From contig NZ_JAGGOZ010000069.1 in NCBI RefSeq assembly GCF_018614075.1, positions 1-64,000 of the forward strand: DNA of 64,000 bases, written 5' to 3'. The notes beneath the pieces were generated by a model. The model searched no databases. It was not told the origin of the DNA and worked only from the letters and a program-made list of their open reading frames with translations. This stretch comes from Streptomyces sp. ISL-94. GTDB lineage: Bacteria > Actinomycetota > Actinomycetes > Streptomycetales > Streptomycetaceae. Each line of letters starts with the position of its first letter. Within the stretch, counting starts at the first letter, position 1. A program made the translations under genes and the position numbers. Positions 50,167 to 58,432 of this stretch are shown here, in pieces.

Positions 50167-50797
50167 GAGGCCACAGTCTGCAACCAGAGGGGCAGCAGCA
50201 GGAGGGATACGAGCGAGCTCTTGATCACTATGGACGCGGAGAGTGCGACGCCCACGTCGTAGCGCTGGGCGAAGACGAACAGGTTCTGCGGGGTCGGCAT
50301 CGCGGCGATCAGGACGAGGTACGCGAGCCACTCGCCCCGCACCCCGAAGACCGCTCCGCACACCGCCCAGGTGAGCAGCGGGAACACCAGGCACTTGAAG
50401 CCGATGAGCGCCAGCTCCTCGCGCGTGGTGCCCCGAAGGTCGAGGCCGGCGCCGCCGAGGTGGAGGCCGAGGGCGAACAGGGCCACCGGGGAGGCGCTGT
50501 CCCCGACGAAGGCGGCTCCGTCCAGGACCACCGCGGGGAGGTGTACCGAGAGCAGGTTGAGCAGGATCCCCGCGTTGCAGGCCAGGACGAGCGGTGTGGC
50601 GAGCGAGGCGCCAACCGCCCGGGCCAGGCGCCTTCCCGGGCCGCGCCCCGCGGGATCCGGCCGGCCGAGTTCCATCAGGGAGATGACGGCGAGGGACAGG
50701 ACGCACACCTGGAAGAGCAGGATCGGGAAGATCGGGGCCGCCGTCCCGAACACGGTGATGAAGACGGGGACGGCGAAGTAGGCGGTGTTCCCCGGGG
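50163..50797 (-). pseudogene. AEC (auxin efflux carrier)-family transporter, 5' truncated
   Basis: Contains helices from the middle of an AEC permease to its end: GNTAYFAVPVFITVFGT, ISLMELGRPDP, LVLACNAGILLNLLSVHLP, ALFALGLHL, AMPTPQNLFVFAQRYDV, SSLVSLLLLPLWL. The first ~90 residues (three helices) are missing. The homology begins abruptly at ~50797, where a response-regulator fragment on the opposite strand begins. A start at ATG 50840 would add an unrelated leader taken from the regulator DNA. It is therefore almost surely non-functional. Confidence 0.8.
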
Positions 50798-50804
50798 TCG
50801 TGCA

Positions 50805-51249
50805 CCGGCCGAAGGTGCTGATGCTGACCACCTTCGACATCGACGACTACGTGTACGAGGCGCTGCGCGCCGGCGCCTCCGGATTCCTGCTGAAGGACGC
50901 GCCGCCGGCCGATCTGATCGCGGCGGTACGGGTGGTCGCGTCGGGCGAGGCGCTGCTGGCGCCCTCGGTGACCCGGCGGCTGATCGCGGACTTCGTCCAG
51001 CAGCGGCCTGCGCCGCGCAAGGACCCGGCGCTGCGGCTGAACGGCCTCACCCCGCGGGAGACCGAGGTACTGGAGCTCATCGCGCGCGGGCTCTCGAACC
51101 AGGAGATCGCCGGTCACCTGGTGGTGGCGGAGCAGACGGTCAAGACGCACATCGGCCGGGTGCTGGCCAAGCTGGACCTGCGCGACCGCGCCCAGGCGGT
51201 GATCTTCGCCTACGAGGCGGGTCTGGTCCGCCCGGGCGACGCGCGCTGA
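50805..51249 (+). pseudogene. LuxR/NarL response regulator, 5' truncated
   Basis: The second half of a response regulator: VLMLTTFDIDDYVYEALRAG, FLLKDAPPADL (end of receiver), then a full GerE helix-turn-helix (LTPRETEVLELIARGLSNQEIA, QTVKTHIGRVLAKLDLRD). The receiver lacks its first ~75 residues, including the phosphorylated Asp and the acidic pair. No partner kinase is next to it. Together with the AEC fragment it marks a deletion that removed the 5' parts of two divergent genes and whatever lay between. An internal start could still yield a DNA-binding half-protein. Confidence 0.8.
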
Positions 51250-51324
51250 CCTCTTCCCCTCCATGAGGCGGCATCCGGGAACTGACCGACGCGTTCGGGC
51301 GGCCCGGGCATCACGGGACTGCGG

Positions 51325-52737
51325 TCATTTCGGTGGCAGTGCCCTTCTCAGGTCCGCGTCCAGATCCTTGGCGAGTTGCGCGCTGGAGGGTGGCTTGGCG
51401 CCTTGGAGCCGGGCCAGTTCGGCGGTGAACGTCTGGGTGAACGCGCCGTAGAGGGGGGTGCGCGGCCGCTGGACGGCCTTCTTCAGGGCGGGCAGCAGGG
51501 TGCCGCGCGCGTATCCGGGGCGGCCCTGCGCGTCCCGTGGCATCCGGTCGGTGCGCTCGCCCGTCGGGGAAGGGGTGGCCTGGCCGGCCGGATTGGCCGC
51601 CTTGCAGGTCAGGTTGTCGTCCTCGTACGCCGAGATCCTGGTGGCCGCGAACCCGGCGTCCAGCAGGCAGCGTTCGCTGCGCCTGCCGGTGAGGAACCCG
51701 ACGAGGTCCTGGGCGGCGGTGCTTCGCCGCGACCCCCGGGCCATGGCCAGGTTCTGGCCGCCCAGCACCGCGCTGCCCGGCAGGGGGGCCACGCCGAGCT
51801 GCTGCTCGGACAGGGACTGGTGGAGCGTGCGGTAGGCGTACGGCCAGTGGCGGAGGAAGGCGGTACGGCCGCCCGCGAAGTCGGTGAGCGTGTCCGCCTC
51901 GTCGGAGTGGACGGCGTCCGGCAGGGTGTAGGCGGCCTGGGTGCGGTTGCGCAGCTCGTCCAGTCCCGCCTTCAAGTCGTCCACGGAACCCGCGTAGCGG
52001 CCCTCCTTGTCGGTGAGGGCGAGCCCGTCGGCGGCGGAGGCGAAGGCCTCGACGCCGTTCACCGTGAGGCCTTCGTACGAGGCGTCGAGCTGCGCGGTCC
52101 AGCCCTTCTCGTAGGCGTCGGGCTTCTTCTTGGCCGCGTCGAGAGCGCCGATCAGCTGCTGGACGACGGGCCAGTCGGTGCCCTTGCCGAGGTCGGTGTC
52201 CGTGACGCCCGCGCTCTTGAGGTAGTCGCGGCGGTAGAAGAGCAGCCCTACGTCGCTGTTGAAGGGGACGGCGTACAGCCTGTCCCGCCAGCGGGCGGTG
52301 GCGGCGACCGAGGGGATGACGTCCTGGTCGACCAGCTCGTCGGGGAGCGGCTGGACGAGACCCGCGGCGGCGAACTCCGGCACCCAGGTCACGTCGAGGT
52401 TGACCACGTCGTACTCGGCGCCGCCGGATTGCAGTGCGCCGAGCAGCTGGCTGCGCTGCTGGTCCGCCGAGCCCGGCAGCTCGACCAGGCGGGCCCGCTG
52501 GGATGAGCCCTTGCGCTGCTGCTCCTGGTTCCATTCCTCGATCAGCTGCTGGCGGATGCCGCCCTTGCCGGTCACGTCCCGGCCGCTGGCCAGCACGATG
52601 TCGCCCGGCTGGTCGGCGGCGCCCGAAGTCGCGGACTTCTCGCCGCCGGATCCGCCGCCGTCGCACCCCGCGGCGAACAGCAGGACGAGGAGCATCGCGG
52701 ACGCGCCGCGCCTCAGCCGTACGGGGCCGCGCCTCAT
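51325..52737 (-). CDS. Extracellular solute-binding lipoprotein in the EACC1-caspase operon
   Basis: A 470-residue ABC-type substrate-binding protein. The signal ends in a lipobox (LLFAAGC), so it is a membrane-anchored lipoprotein. The mature part has the sugar-binding (family 1) fold: VLASGRDVTGKGGIRQQLIEEW, YDVVNLDVTWVPEFAAAGLV, YAVPFNSDVGLLFYRRDYLK, FAGGRTAFLRHWPYAYRTL. Its ATG overlaps the stop of the caspase gene by 4 bp. No permease or ATPase is nearby. In this setting substrate-binding domains are thought to be sensors that feed a caspase/VWA conflict machine rather than nutrient transporters; that is inference from published comparative genomics of EACC1 systems. Confidence 0.85.
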   Translation of the reverse strand: MRRGPVRLRRGASAMLLVLLFAAGCDGGGSGGEKSATSGAADQPGDIVLASGRDVTGKGGIRQQLIEEWNQEQQRKGSSQRARLVELPGSADQQRSQLLGALQSGGAEYDVVNLDVTWVPEFAAAGLVQPLPDELVDQDVIPSVAATARWRDRLYAVPFNSDVGLLFYRRDYLKSAGVTDTDLGKGTDWPVVQQLIGALDAAKKKPDAYEKGWTAQLDASYEGLTVNGVEAFASAADGLALTDKEGRYAGSVDDLKAGLDELRNRTQAAYTLPDAVHSDEADTLTDFAGGRTAFLRHWPYAYRTLHQSLSEQQLGVAPLPGSAVLGGQNLAMARGSRRSTAAQDLVGFLTGRRSERCLLDAGFAATRISAYEDDNLTCKAANPAGQATPSPTGERTDRMPRDAQGRPGYARGTLLPALKKAVQRPRTPLYGAFTQTFTAELARLQGAKPPSSAQLAKDLDADLRRALPPK

Positions 52738-55445
52738 CCTTCGTCCCCCGTTCCGGTCCTGGCGACCTCGTCCCGCAGCCGGGCGACGAGATCGCTCTTG
52801 GTGTCCAGGCAGCGGCCGCCGCTCGCCTCGGAAACGGCTGCGTCCGGTTTGCCCTTGTCGCAACCGCCGCTGTCGAGGGACGCCATGACCACCGGTGTCT
52901 TCTTCTCCCGCGCGGACAGCAGCAGATCGCTGAGCCGGCCGGCCTCGGTCAGCCGGTTGTTGTCCTCGTCATCCGTGATGTAGACGATCAGCTGTGGACG
53001 GTGGTCGTCCGTACGGCGCCGTCCCATCTCTTCCAAAGCCGCGACCAGCGCCTTGTAGGGGTCGGCTTCCAGGTCCTTGACCCGGGCGTTGGCGGCGATG
53101 GTGCGCTGTGCCTCCTCGCGCCGGTGGTTGCCGAACTGCAGCACTTCGCTGTACGCGCGAGGGCTGCCCGGCTCCGCGGCGACCGCCCAGACGCCGTACT
53201 CGTCGTGCTCGCCGAGCCCCGCGAGGGACTGGGCGATGATGCCGGGGGCTCCGCCGGGGCCCTCCCACAGGCCGCCCATGGACCCGGAGGAGTCGAGCAG
53301 GAAGAGCACCCGGCCCGGCCCGTTGGCCTCCCGGTAGCCCTTCAGCGCCGCGGTCATCGCGGACGGGAGGGCGGCGCCGGTGAGCGGGCCGGGGTTTTCC
53401 AGGGCCCCGAACTCGGCGAAGGCGACGTCGGTGCCGGCGGAGGGTCCGGTGCCGTTGCCGAGGGGCCGGTGCCCGGCTGCCGCGCTCCGGAAACCGTCCT
53501 TCCCGAATACGGCGAGCCCGCCTCGGGCCTCCGGCGCGGAGCTCGCCGCTCCCTTCTTCCCGGCCGCCTCCTTACCGGTCAGCCACGCGCGGAACCGCTC
53601 CACGGCATCGTCCCGCGCGTCCTTGTCCAGGTCGGCACCCAGCCAGCGCACCCGTACGAACGTCGGGGTGAGGCCCGGGACGTCGACGGGGTACTCGGCC
53701 ATCCTCCGGGCCCGCGTCGCACTGTCGCAGCCCACTCCGGCTTTCAGCAGGAACTCCGGCACCAGGGCGGTGGTCCGCTCGTCCACGGCCTCGTCGTCGG
53801 GCAGGGTGCACAGCAGGTCCCCACCGGTGCGCGAGGGCGGTCCCGCCTGGGCTACGCCGCGTTCGGCGGCGGCCGGGTCCGGCGCGCCCGCACCGTACAG
53901 GCCGACCGTCGCGAGCAGGCCGGAGTCGGTGTTCTCCGGGTCCGTGCGCCGTATCTCGGCCCTCGGCTCGCGCTTCCTGAGCGCCTCGGTCAAGGCCGCC
54001 AGACCTCCCACCCGCTCGGCGACCGCCTCCGCCGCTATGTTCTGCGGCACGGCGAGCACGACCGGCGAGTACGCGAAGGGCTCGGGATCGGCCTCCAGCG
54101 CGGCATAGGTCCGCTCGGTGGAAGCGGGACGGGCTCGGTCGACGCTCGGGATCGAGGCCGGAATCCAGATGTCCGGCTGAGGACCGATGTCGCGCTGCGG
54201 GTTGTTGTCGTCGCCCGTCGGCCGCTGCCAGGGGTCGGACTGCCGGTTGAACGCGGCGACAGCAGCAGCGGCTCCGGCGCTGTAGACGGTGATGCCGCTG
54301 CGCCTGCACCCGTCGTCCGTCCTGTTCTCGTCCGACATCAGATACGCCTCCGCAGCCCTGCGGACGGTGGGCTCGAGATCGGGGTCGGTGAGGAGCCGCA
54401 GTTCGAGCGGCGGCTTGCAGGCGGGCTTGTCGTCGAGGAGGGCGAGGCCGGTGGCGACGAGGCCGGCGATCGCCGCGGGCACGCCGATGGCGGCCGCCAG
54501 CTTCCGGCCGGTGAGGGGACCGAGCCCACTGCGCCGGCCGAGGCCGCCGGGTCTCCGGCCAGGAACGCGGCCTTCGGGAGGCCGTAAGCCCGCCGGCGGG
54601 CCTGGCGATTGCGGCGTGCCGCCGCCCCCTTCCGGGCCGGGTACCGGCGGCGGGAGCTTGCCCGACGCAAGGACAGGAGGGGCGGCGAGCAGCACGTCGG
54701 CGCCCGACGTGGCCGAGCGGCTCTGCGGCTCCCACGGCTCGGAGGGCTCGCGCAGCGTCGTGTGGTGCGCGGACATGTATCCCCTGAGCTGGTCGGCCAG
54801 GTCGTCGAAGCCGACCTCGCCGCCCTGTCCGCGAAGGCCGTCACTCAGTAGGCGGACGAGCTGCGCGGTGAACGGCGTGGGTGTGTCCGCGTCGCCCGCG
54901 TCGATGCGGTTGTTGGCCTGGACGCACATCAGCAGCGAGATCCGCTGCCGTTGGGCGGCGCCGAGGGCGTCCCATGCCCCCGAGGCGTTGCCCGCGTAGC
55001 AGCAGTCGAGGATGACGACCACCTGCTCCGCTCTGGCTCCGGACAATACGGTGAGGACGCTCTTCCAGGGCGCGGCGCCGAGGAACACGGACTCGGTGCC
55101 CGGGACGATCTTCGCCCGCCGCATCAGCAGCCAGAGCTCGTCACCGGTGCTGGGTACGGCTCCGTGGCCGGAGAAGTAGAGCAGGAGCAGCCCTTGGGCC
55201 GCGTCGACCGCGTTCTCCAGCTGCCGGTCGAACTGGTCCACGGTGCGCGGCCGGGTGACGGTGATCTCGTCCTCGGCGAACACCCCGCCCTCCTGGAGCG
55301 ACCGTTCGAGCCCGGCCAGATTGTGCTCGACCGCCTTGAGGTCGCCGGACACTCCGACGGGGTGTTCGGGCTGTTTGAAGTCGTAGTCGGGGACTCCGAC
55401 GAGCAGCGCCCGGTTCACCTTCCCCCGCGGGTCGAAGCGCGCCAT
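52734..55445 (-). CDS. Caspase-like/substrate-binding/VWA fusion protein (EACC1-associated)
   Basis: A 903-residue protein. Residues ~1-230 are a caspase (C14) domain: LLLLYFSGHGAVPS gives His94 and VVVILDCCYAGN gives Cys148/149. A Pro/Gly-rich linker (~250-320) leads to one transmembrane helix (KLAAAIGVPAAIAGLVATGL, ~325-345). Residues ~355-690 form an extracellular substrate-binding-like domain (PFAYSPVVLAVPQNIAAEAV, GGDLLCTLPDDEAVDER). Residues ~700-900 are a VWA domain with a MIDAS (FLLDSSGSMGG near 715). A protease inside joined to a ligand sensor and adhesion domain outside fits a trigger-and-kill conflict protein. ATG 55445 lies 4 bp after the EACC1 stop. Confidence 0.88.
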   Translation of the reverse strand: MARFDPRGKVNRALLVGVPDYDFKQPEHPVGVSGDLKAVEHNLAGLERSLQEGGVFAEDEITVTRPRTVDQFDRQLENAVDAAQGLLLLYFSGHGAVPSTGDELWLLMRRAKIVPGTESVFLGAAPWKSVLTVLSGARAEQVVVILDCCYAGNASGAWDALGAAQRQRISLLMCVQANNRIDAGDADTPTPFTAQLVRLLSDGLRGQGGEVGFDDLADQLRGYMSAHHTTLREPSEPWEPQSRSATSGADVLLAAPPVLASGKLPPPVPGPEGGGGTPQSPGPPAGLRPPEGRVPGRRPGGLGRRSGLGPLTGRKLAAAIGVPAAIAGLVATGLALLDDKPACKPPLELRLLTDPDLEPTVRRAAEAYLMSDENRTDDGCRRSGITVYSAGAAAAVAAFNRQSDPWQRPTGDDNNPQRDIGPQPDIWIPASIPSVDRARPASTERTYAALEADPEPFAYSPVVLAVPQNIAAEAVAERVGGLAALTEALRKREPRAEIRRTDPENTDSGLLATVGLYGAGAPDPAAAERGVAQAGPPSRTGGDLLCTLPDDEAVDERTTALVPEFLLKAGVGCDSATRARRMAEYPVDVPGLTPTFVRVRWLGADLDKDARDDAVERFRAWLTGKEAAGKKGAASSAPEARGGLAVFGKDGFRSAAAGHRPLGNGTGPSAGTDVAFAEFGALENPGPLTGAALPSAMTAALKGYREANGPGRVLFLLDSSGSMGGLWEGPGGAPGIIAQSLAGLGEHDEYGVWAVAAEPGSPRAYSEVLQFGNHRREEAQRTIAANARVKDLEADPYKALVAALEEMGRRRTDDHRPQLIVYITDDEDNNRLTEAGRLSDLLLSAREKKTPVVMASLDSGGCDKGKPDAAVSEASGGRCLDTKSDLVARLRDEVARTGTGDEG

Positions 55446-55449
55446 CGGG

Positions 55450-55794
55450 CTATCTCCCGTCGCTGTCCGGCGCGACCTCTACCTCTGGGGGTTCGCCGCG
55501 TTCCACGGCACGGCGGTTCTCCCGCCACGCGCGCACGCCGCTCTTCACTTGCTCGAACACTTCGTCGAACAATTTGGGGGCGCCTGCGCCGATCAGCACC
55601 AGCATGATCTCCAGTCCGGCTCCCATCGGGCTGGCGGGCCCGTCCTCCGTCCCGGCGCGCTCCTGGATCTCAAGACTGCCGCTGTTCCTGTGCGTTTCCA
55701 GCTTCTGCTCCCGCTCGAGCCACGCTTTCAGCGCCCGGACGTCGCTCTCGCTCGCACCCTGCATCAGGCGCACGCGGATCGCGGTATTCCCCAT
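55450..55794 (-). CDS. EACC1-like effector-associated constant component
   Basis: A 114-residue protein: IRVRLMQGASESDVRALKAW, LEIQERAGTEDG, LEIMLVLIGAGAPKLFDEVF, VKSGVRAWRENR. This matches the EACC1 pattern, a short alpha/beta protein with a hydrophobic helix that accompanies diverse effectors (caspases, TIRs, trypsin-like proteases) in multicellular bacteria. ATG 55794 is preceded by GGGGGAGG. It is the first gene of the three-gene operon with the caspase fusion and lipoprotein. EACC1 proteins are proposed to link sensing to effector activation; no enzymatic motif is present. Confidence 0.8.
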   Translation of the reverse strand: MGNTAIRVRLMQGASESDVRALKAWLEREQKLETHRNSGSLEIQERAGTEDGPASPMGAGLEIMLVLIGAGAPKLFDEVFEQVKSGVRAWRENRRAVERGEPPEVEVAPDSDGR

Positions 55795-56034
55795 AGCCTC
55801 CCCCTTAGCCACAACTCAGCATCATGGCATGCACGTCGGACGCAGGGGCACCCTTTGGTCACGAACGGGACCGCGCCCGGTCCCGCCGGTTGCCCCGCGA
55901 TCCGCCGGCACAGAAGGGCGCTGCCTCCTCCACCCCCTACCGGGGTATGACATCCGACTTGGCTCCACGGTCCGACGTGGCCGCGGGTACCTCCTTCCTA
56001 CCTTCCTCCTCGTCACGAGGAGAGGAGAAGGGGC

Positions 56035-56592
56035 ATGCGCCGCTTCGGAAGGACGATGGCCACGGCCGCGCTGGCGCTGGCCGTCGTCGGGGGGACCGCG
56101 GGATGGGCCGCCGGCGACAGCGAGCGGGCGGTCACCGGGCCGCCGCCGGGGACCGCCGCCTGGCGGGCCGATACGGCCTCCGGCCGGACGCTGCCCGATC
56201 CGGCGGGTGCGACGCCGCGCGAGGCGGCCCGGTTCTTCGCCGGGCTGGACGAGGGCGCGCGCCGGAAGCTCGTACGGTCCCACCCGCTGGTCGTGGGCAA
56301 TCTGGACGCCACCGACATCGTGGCCTTCGGCTCCCCGGGGATGCGCGCCGGTACCGCGGCCGGCTTGCGCACGGGCGCCCGGGTGTGGGCGGGCCGGGGG
56401 CCCTCCGACTGGATCGCCGACATCCCGAACGTCGAGTTCGCCGGGGTGGGCCACGGCGCCGATCCCACCTCCGCGGCCTTCGGCGCCCGCCCGGTGCCCG
56501 CCGCCGACGTACAGGGCCACACCGGCTACTTCGCGGCCGGGACCCGGTCACTGGCGGCGCTCGCCGCGATCGCTAAGGCGGACGTGCGATGA
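56035..56592 (+). pseudogene. Secreted DUF1023-type alpha/beta hydrolase with in-frame central deletion
   Basis: A 185-residue frame with a signal peptide (TMATAALALAVVGGTAGWAA). The N-terminal region ends at VRSHPLVVGNLD, typical of the DUF1023 hydrolases, and then jumps to DIVAFGSPGMRAGTAAGLRT, GPSDWIADIPNVEFAGVGHG and GHTGYFAAGTRSLAALA, the family's C-terminal part. The intervening ~200 residues, with the nucleophile-elbow Ser, are gone while the frame is intact. A catalytically dead but secretable protein would result. Its stop overlaps the acyltransferase start (ATGA), preserving operon coupling. Confidence 0.7.
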
Positions 56593-57809
56593 GCGCGCTC
56601 ACGATGCTGAAGGGGACCGCCGACCGGATCGAGCGGCAGACCCCCGCCCACCGCGACCGGGCGGTCGACGGGCTGCGCGCCCTGGCCCTGCTGGCCGTGC
56701 CGACCGGCCACTGGCTGCTCGGCGGATTCACCGTCGACTCCGAGGGCGGCCTGCACAACGCCAGCCCCCTGTCGGCCTTCGGCGGGCTGGCCCCGGCGAG
56801 CTGGGTGCTCCAGATGCTCGGCATCTTCTTCCTGGTCGGCGGCTACGCCTCCGCGCTCTCCTTCCGGCGCCGCACCGGATCGGCGGGGGCGTGGCTGAAG
56901 GGCCGGATCGCCCGGCTGGGACGGCCGGTGCTCGGGGTGACGGCCGTGTGGGCGCTCGCCGCGCCCGTGCTGTACGCGGCCGGGGTGCCGGAGGCGACGC
57001 TGCGGACCGGCGCGACGCTGGTGATCCAGCCGCTGTGGTTCGTCGGGGTGTACGTGGTGGTGACCGCGCTGACCCCGTACTGCATGCGGGCGGCCCACCG
57101 GCTCGGCGGCTGGGCCGCGGCGCCGCTGGTCGGTTCGGTCGCGGTGGTGGACTTCCTGCGCTACGGGCCGCTCGCCGACTCCGTACCGTCCGGGCTGGCC
57201 CTCATCAATATCCTGCCGGGCTGGCTGTTCGCGTACCAGCTCGGTGTGTCCTGGGGCGAGGGCCGGATCGGGCGGCGCGGCGGCGTGCTGCTGCTGACCG
57301 GCGGGGCGGTGCTGTTCGCGACGCTGCTGACGGTCTTCCACTACCCGGCCTCGATGGTGGGCGTGCCGGGTGCGGCGCGGACCAACTCGCACCCGCCGTC
57401 GCTGCTGGTGCCGGCCCTGGCGGCCGTCCAGTCGGGCGCGGCGATCCTGCTGCGGGACCGGCTGGCGAAGGTGCTCGCCCGGCCGGCCTTGTGGGCGCCG
57501 GTAGTGGTGATCAACCTGTGCGCGATGACGATCCTGTGCTGGCACCAGACGGCCATGCTGGCGGCGGCCGTTCCCGGGTCGTTCATGGGCGGGGTGTCGG
57601 GGACGGCGGGGCTGACGACGGCGCCGGACGGCCTGGGCTGGATCGCGGCGCGGGTGGCGTGGATGCCGGTGTTCGCGGTCCTGCTGGTGGCCATCGCGCG
57701 TCATGCGCGGCGGTTCGAGGAGCCGTGGCGCAAGGCGACGGCGGTGCGCCGGGCCGTGGCGGGGCTGCTGGCGGCGGGGTTCGCGGTGTTCGCGCTGGGC
57801 CTGGCGTAG
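56589..57809 (+). CDS. Membrane-bound acyltransferase (acyltransferase_3/OafA type)
   Basis: A 406-residue integral membrane protein with about ten helices. It opens with HRDRAVDGLRALALLAVPTGH, the R/D-x-x-R-x-x-H-type N-terminal motif of acyltransferase_3, and continues through IFFLVGGYASALSFRRRTGS, IQPLWFVGVYVVVTALTPY, WLFAYQLGVSWGEGR and ILCWHQTAMLAAA. Such enzymes O-acylate cell-surface sugars or secreted metabolites. Start ATG 56589 overlaps the stop of the truncated hydrolase gene. A strong terminator follows the stop. The donor and acceptor are unknown. Confidence 0.85.
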   Translation: MSALTMLKGTADRIERQTPAHRDRAVDGLRALALLAVPTGHWLLGGFTVDSEGGLHNASPLSAFGGLAPASWVLQMLGIFFLVGGYASALSFRRRTGSAGAWLKGRIARLGRPVLGVTAVWALAAPVLYAAGVPEATLRTGATLVIQPLWFVGVYVVVTALTPYCMRAAHRLGGWAAAPLVGSVAVVDFLRYGPLADSVPSGLALINILPGWLFAYQLGVSWGEGRIGRRGGVLLLTGGAVLFATLLTVFHYPASMVGVPGAARTNSHPPSLLVPALAAVQSGAAILLRDRLAKVLARPALWAPVVVINLCAMTILCWHQTAMLAAAVPGSFMGGVSGTAGLTTAPDGLGWIAARVAWMPVFAVLLVAIARHARRFEEPWRKATAVRRAVAGLLAAGFAVFALGLA

Positions 57810-57844
57810 GGGCGGCGAAACGGCGAAAGCGTGGCGGCGGCGAA

Positions 57845-57888
57845 ACGGCGAGAGCGCCGCTCCCTGCGGGGAGCGGCGCTCTCGCCGT
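57845..57888. terminator. Bidirectional-type terminator hairpin
   Basis: ACGGCGAGAGCGCCGCTCCC and its complement GGGGAGCGGCGCTCTCGCCG flank a 3-base loop, giving a ~20-bp nearly perfect stem between the convergent acyltransferase and DUF350 genes. Confidence 0.9.
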
Positions 57889-57914
57889 GTACCGGTGCTG
57901 CGGAACGGCAGCCG

Positions 57915-58337
57915 TCAGGCGATGGAGGCCGCCACGATGGCGGCGACGGCGAGGTTGCAGGAGGCCGTGACCCAGACCGCCGGGTGGGGTTCGGGGTCGA
58001 CGACGATGGCGCCGAGCTTGCCCGGGGTCACCAGGTCGAGCACCAGGAAGGCCACCGCCATCAGGATCAGGCCGAGCACCCCGAAGGCCGCGGTCGACAG
58101 CAGGCCCTTGCCGAAGTCGTCGTAGGTGGTCCAGATCGAGGTGAAGACGATTCCGCCGATGCCGAGGAGCGCGGAGCTGAGCAGCAGGGCGGCGTTGCGG
58201 TTGCGCTCTTCCCAGATCTGCTTGGGGAGCTTCCCGGGCGTCAGCACGTCCACGAGGACGATGCCGAGGATCAGCAGGACCAGGCCGAGGGCGCCGAAGG
58301 CGCTGGTGCGGCCAAGTCCGTTGATGATGTCGCTCAT
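57915..58337 (-). CDS. DUF350-family membrane protein
   Basis: A 140-residue protein with four helices arranged as two similar halves: ALGLVLLILGIVLVDVLTPGKL and GVLGLILMAVAFLVLDLVTPGKL both end in a D-x-x-TPGKL motif, the hallmark of DUF350 (UPF0719). Start ATG 58337. DUF350 proteins often accompany ATP-grasp and adenylation-type enzymes in actinomycetes. Here it is divergent from a GNAT/ATP-grasp fusion, so a functional link with 58433-62435 is possible. Its activity is unknown. Confidence 0.85.
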   Translation of the reverse strand: MSDIINGLGRTSAFGALGLVLLILGIVLVDVLTPGKLPKQIWEERNRNAALLLSSALLGIGGIVFTSIWTTYDDFGKGLLSTAAFGVLGLILMAVAFLVLDLVTPGKLGAIVVDPEPHPAVWVTASCNLAVAAIVAASIA

Positions 58338-58432
58338 TGAGAAGCCTGTCTCCGCGTGGGTGGGAAAGGATGTGCCGTGGGGAGGCCGAATCTATCGCAC
58401 GGCCTTGGCCCGGACCATGGGAAGGTCAGGAA

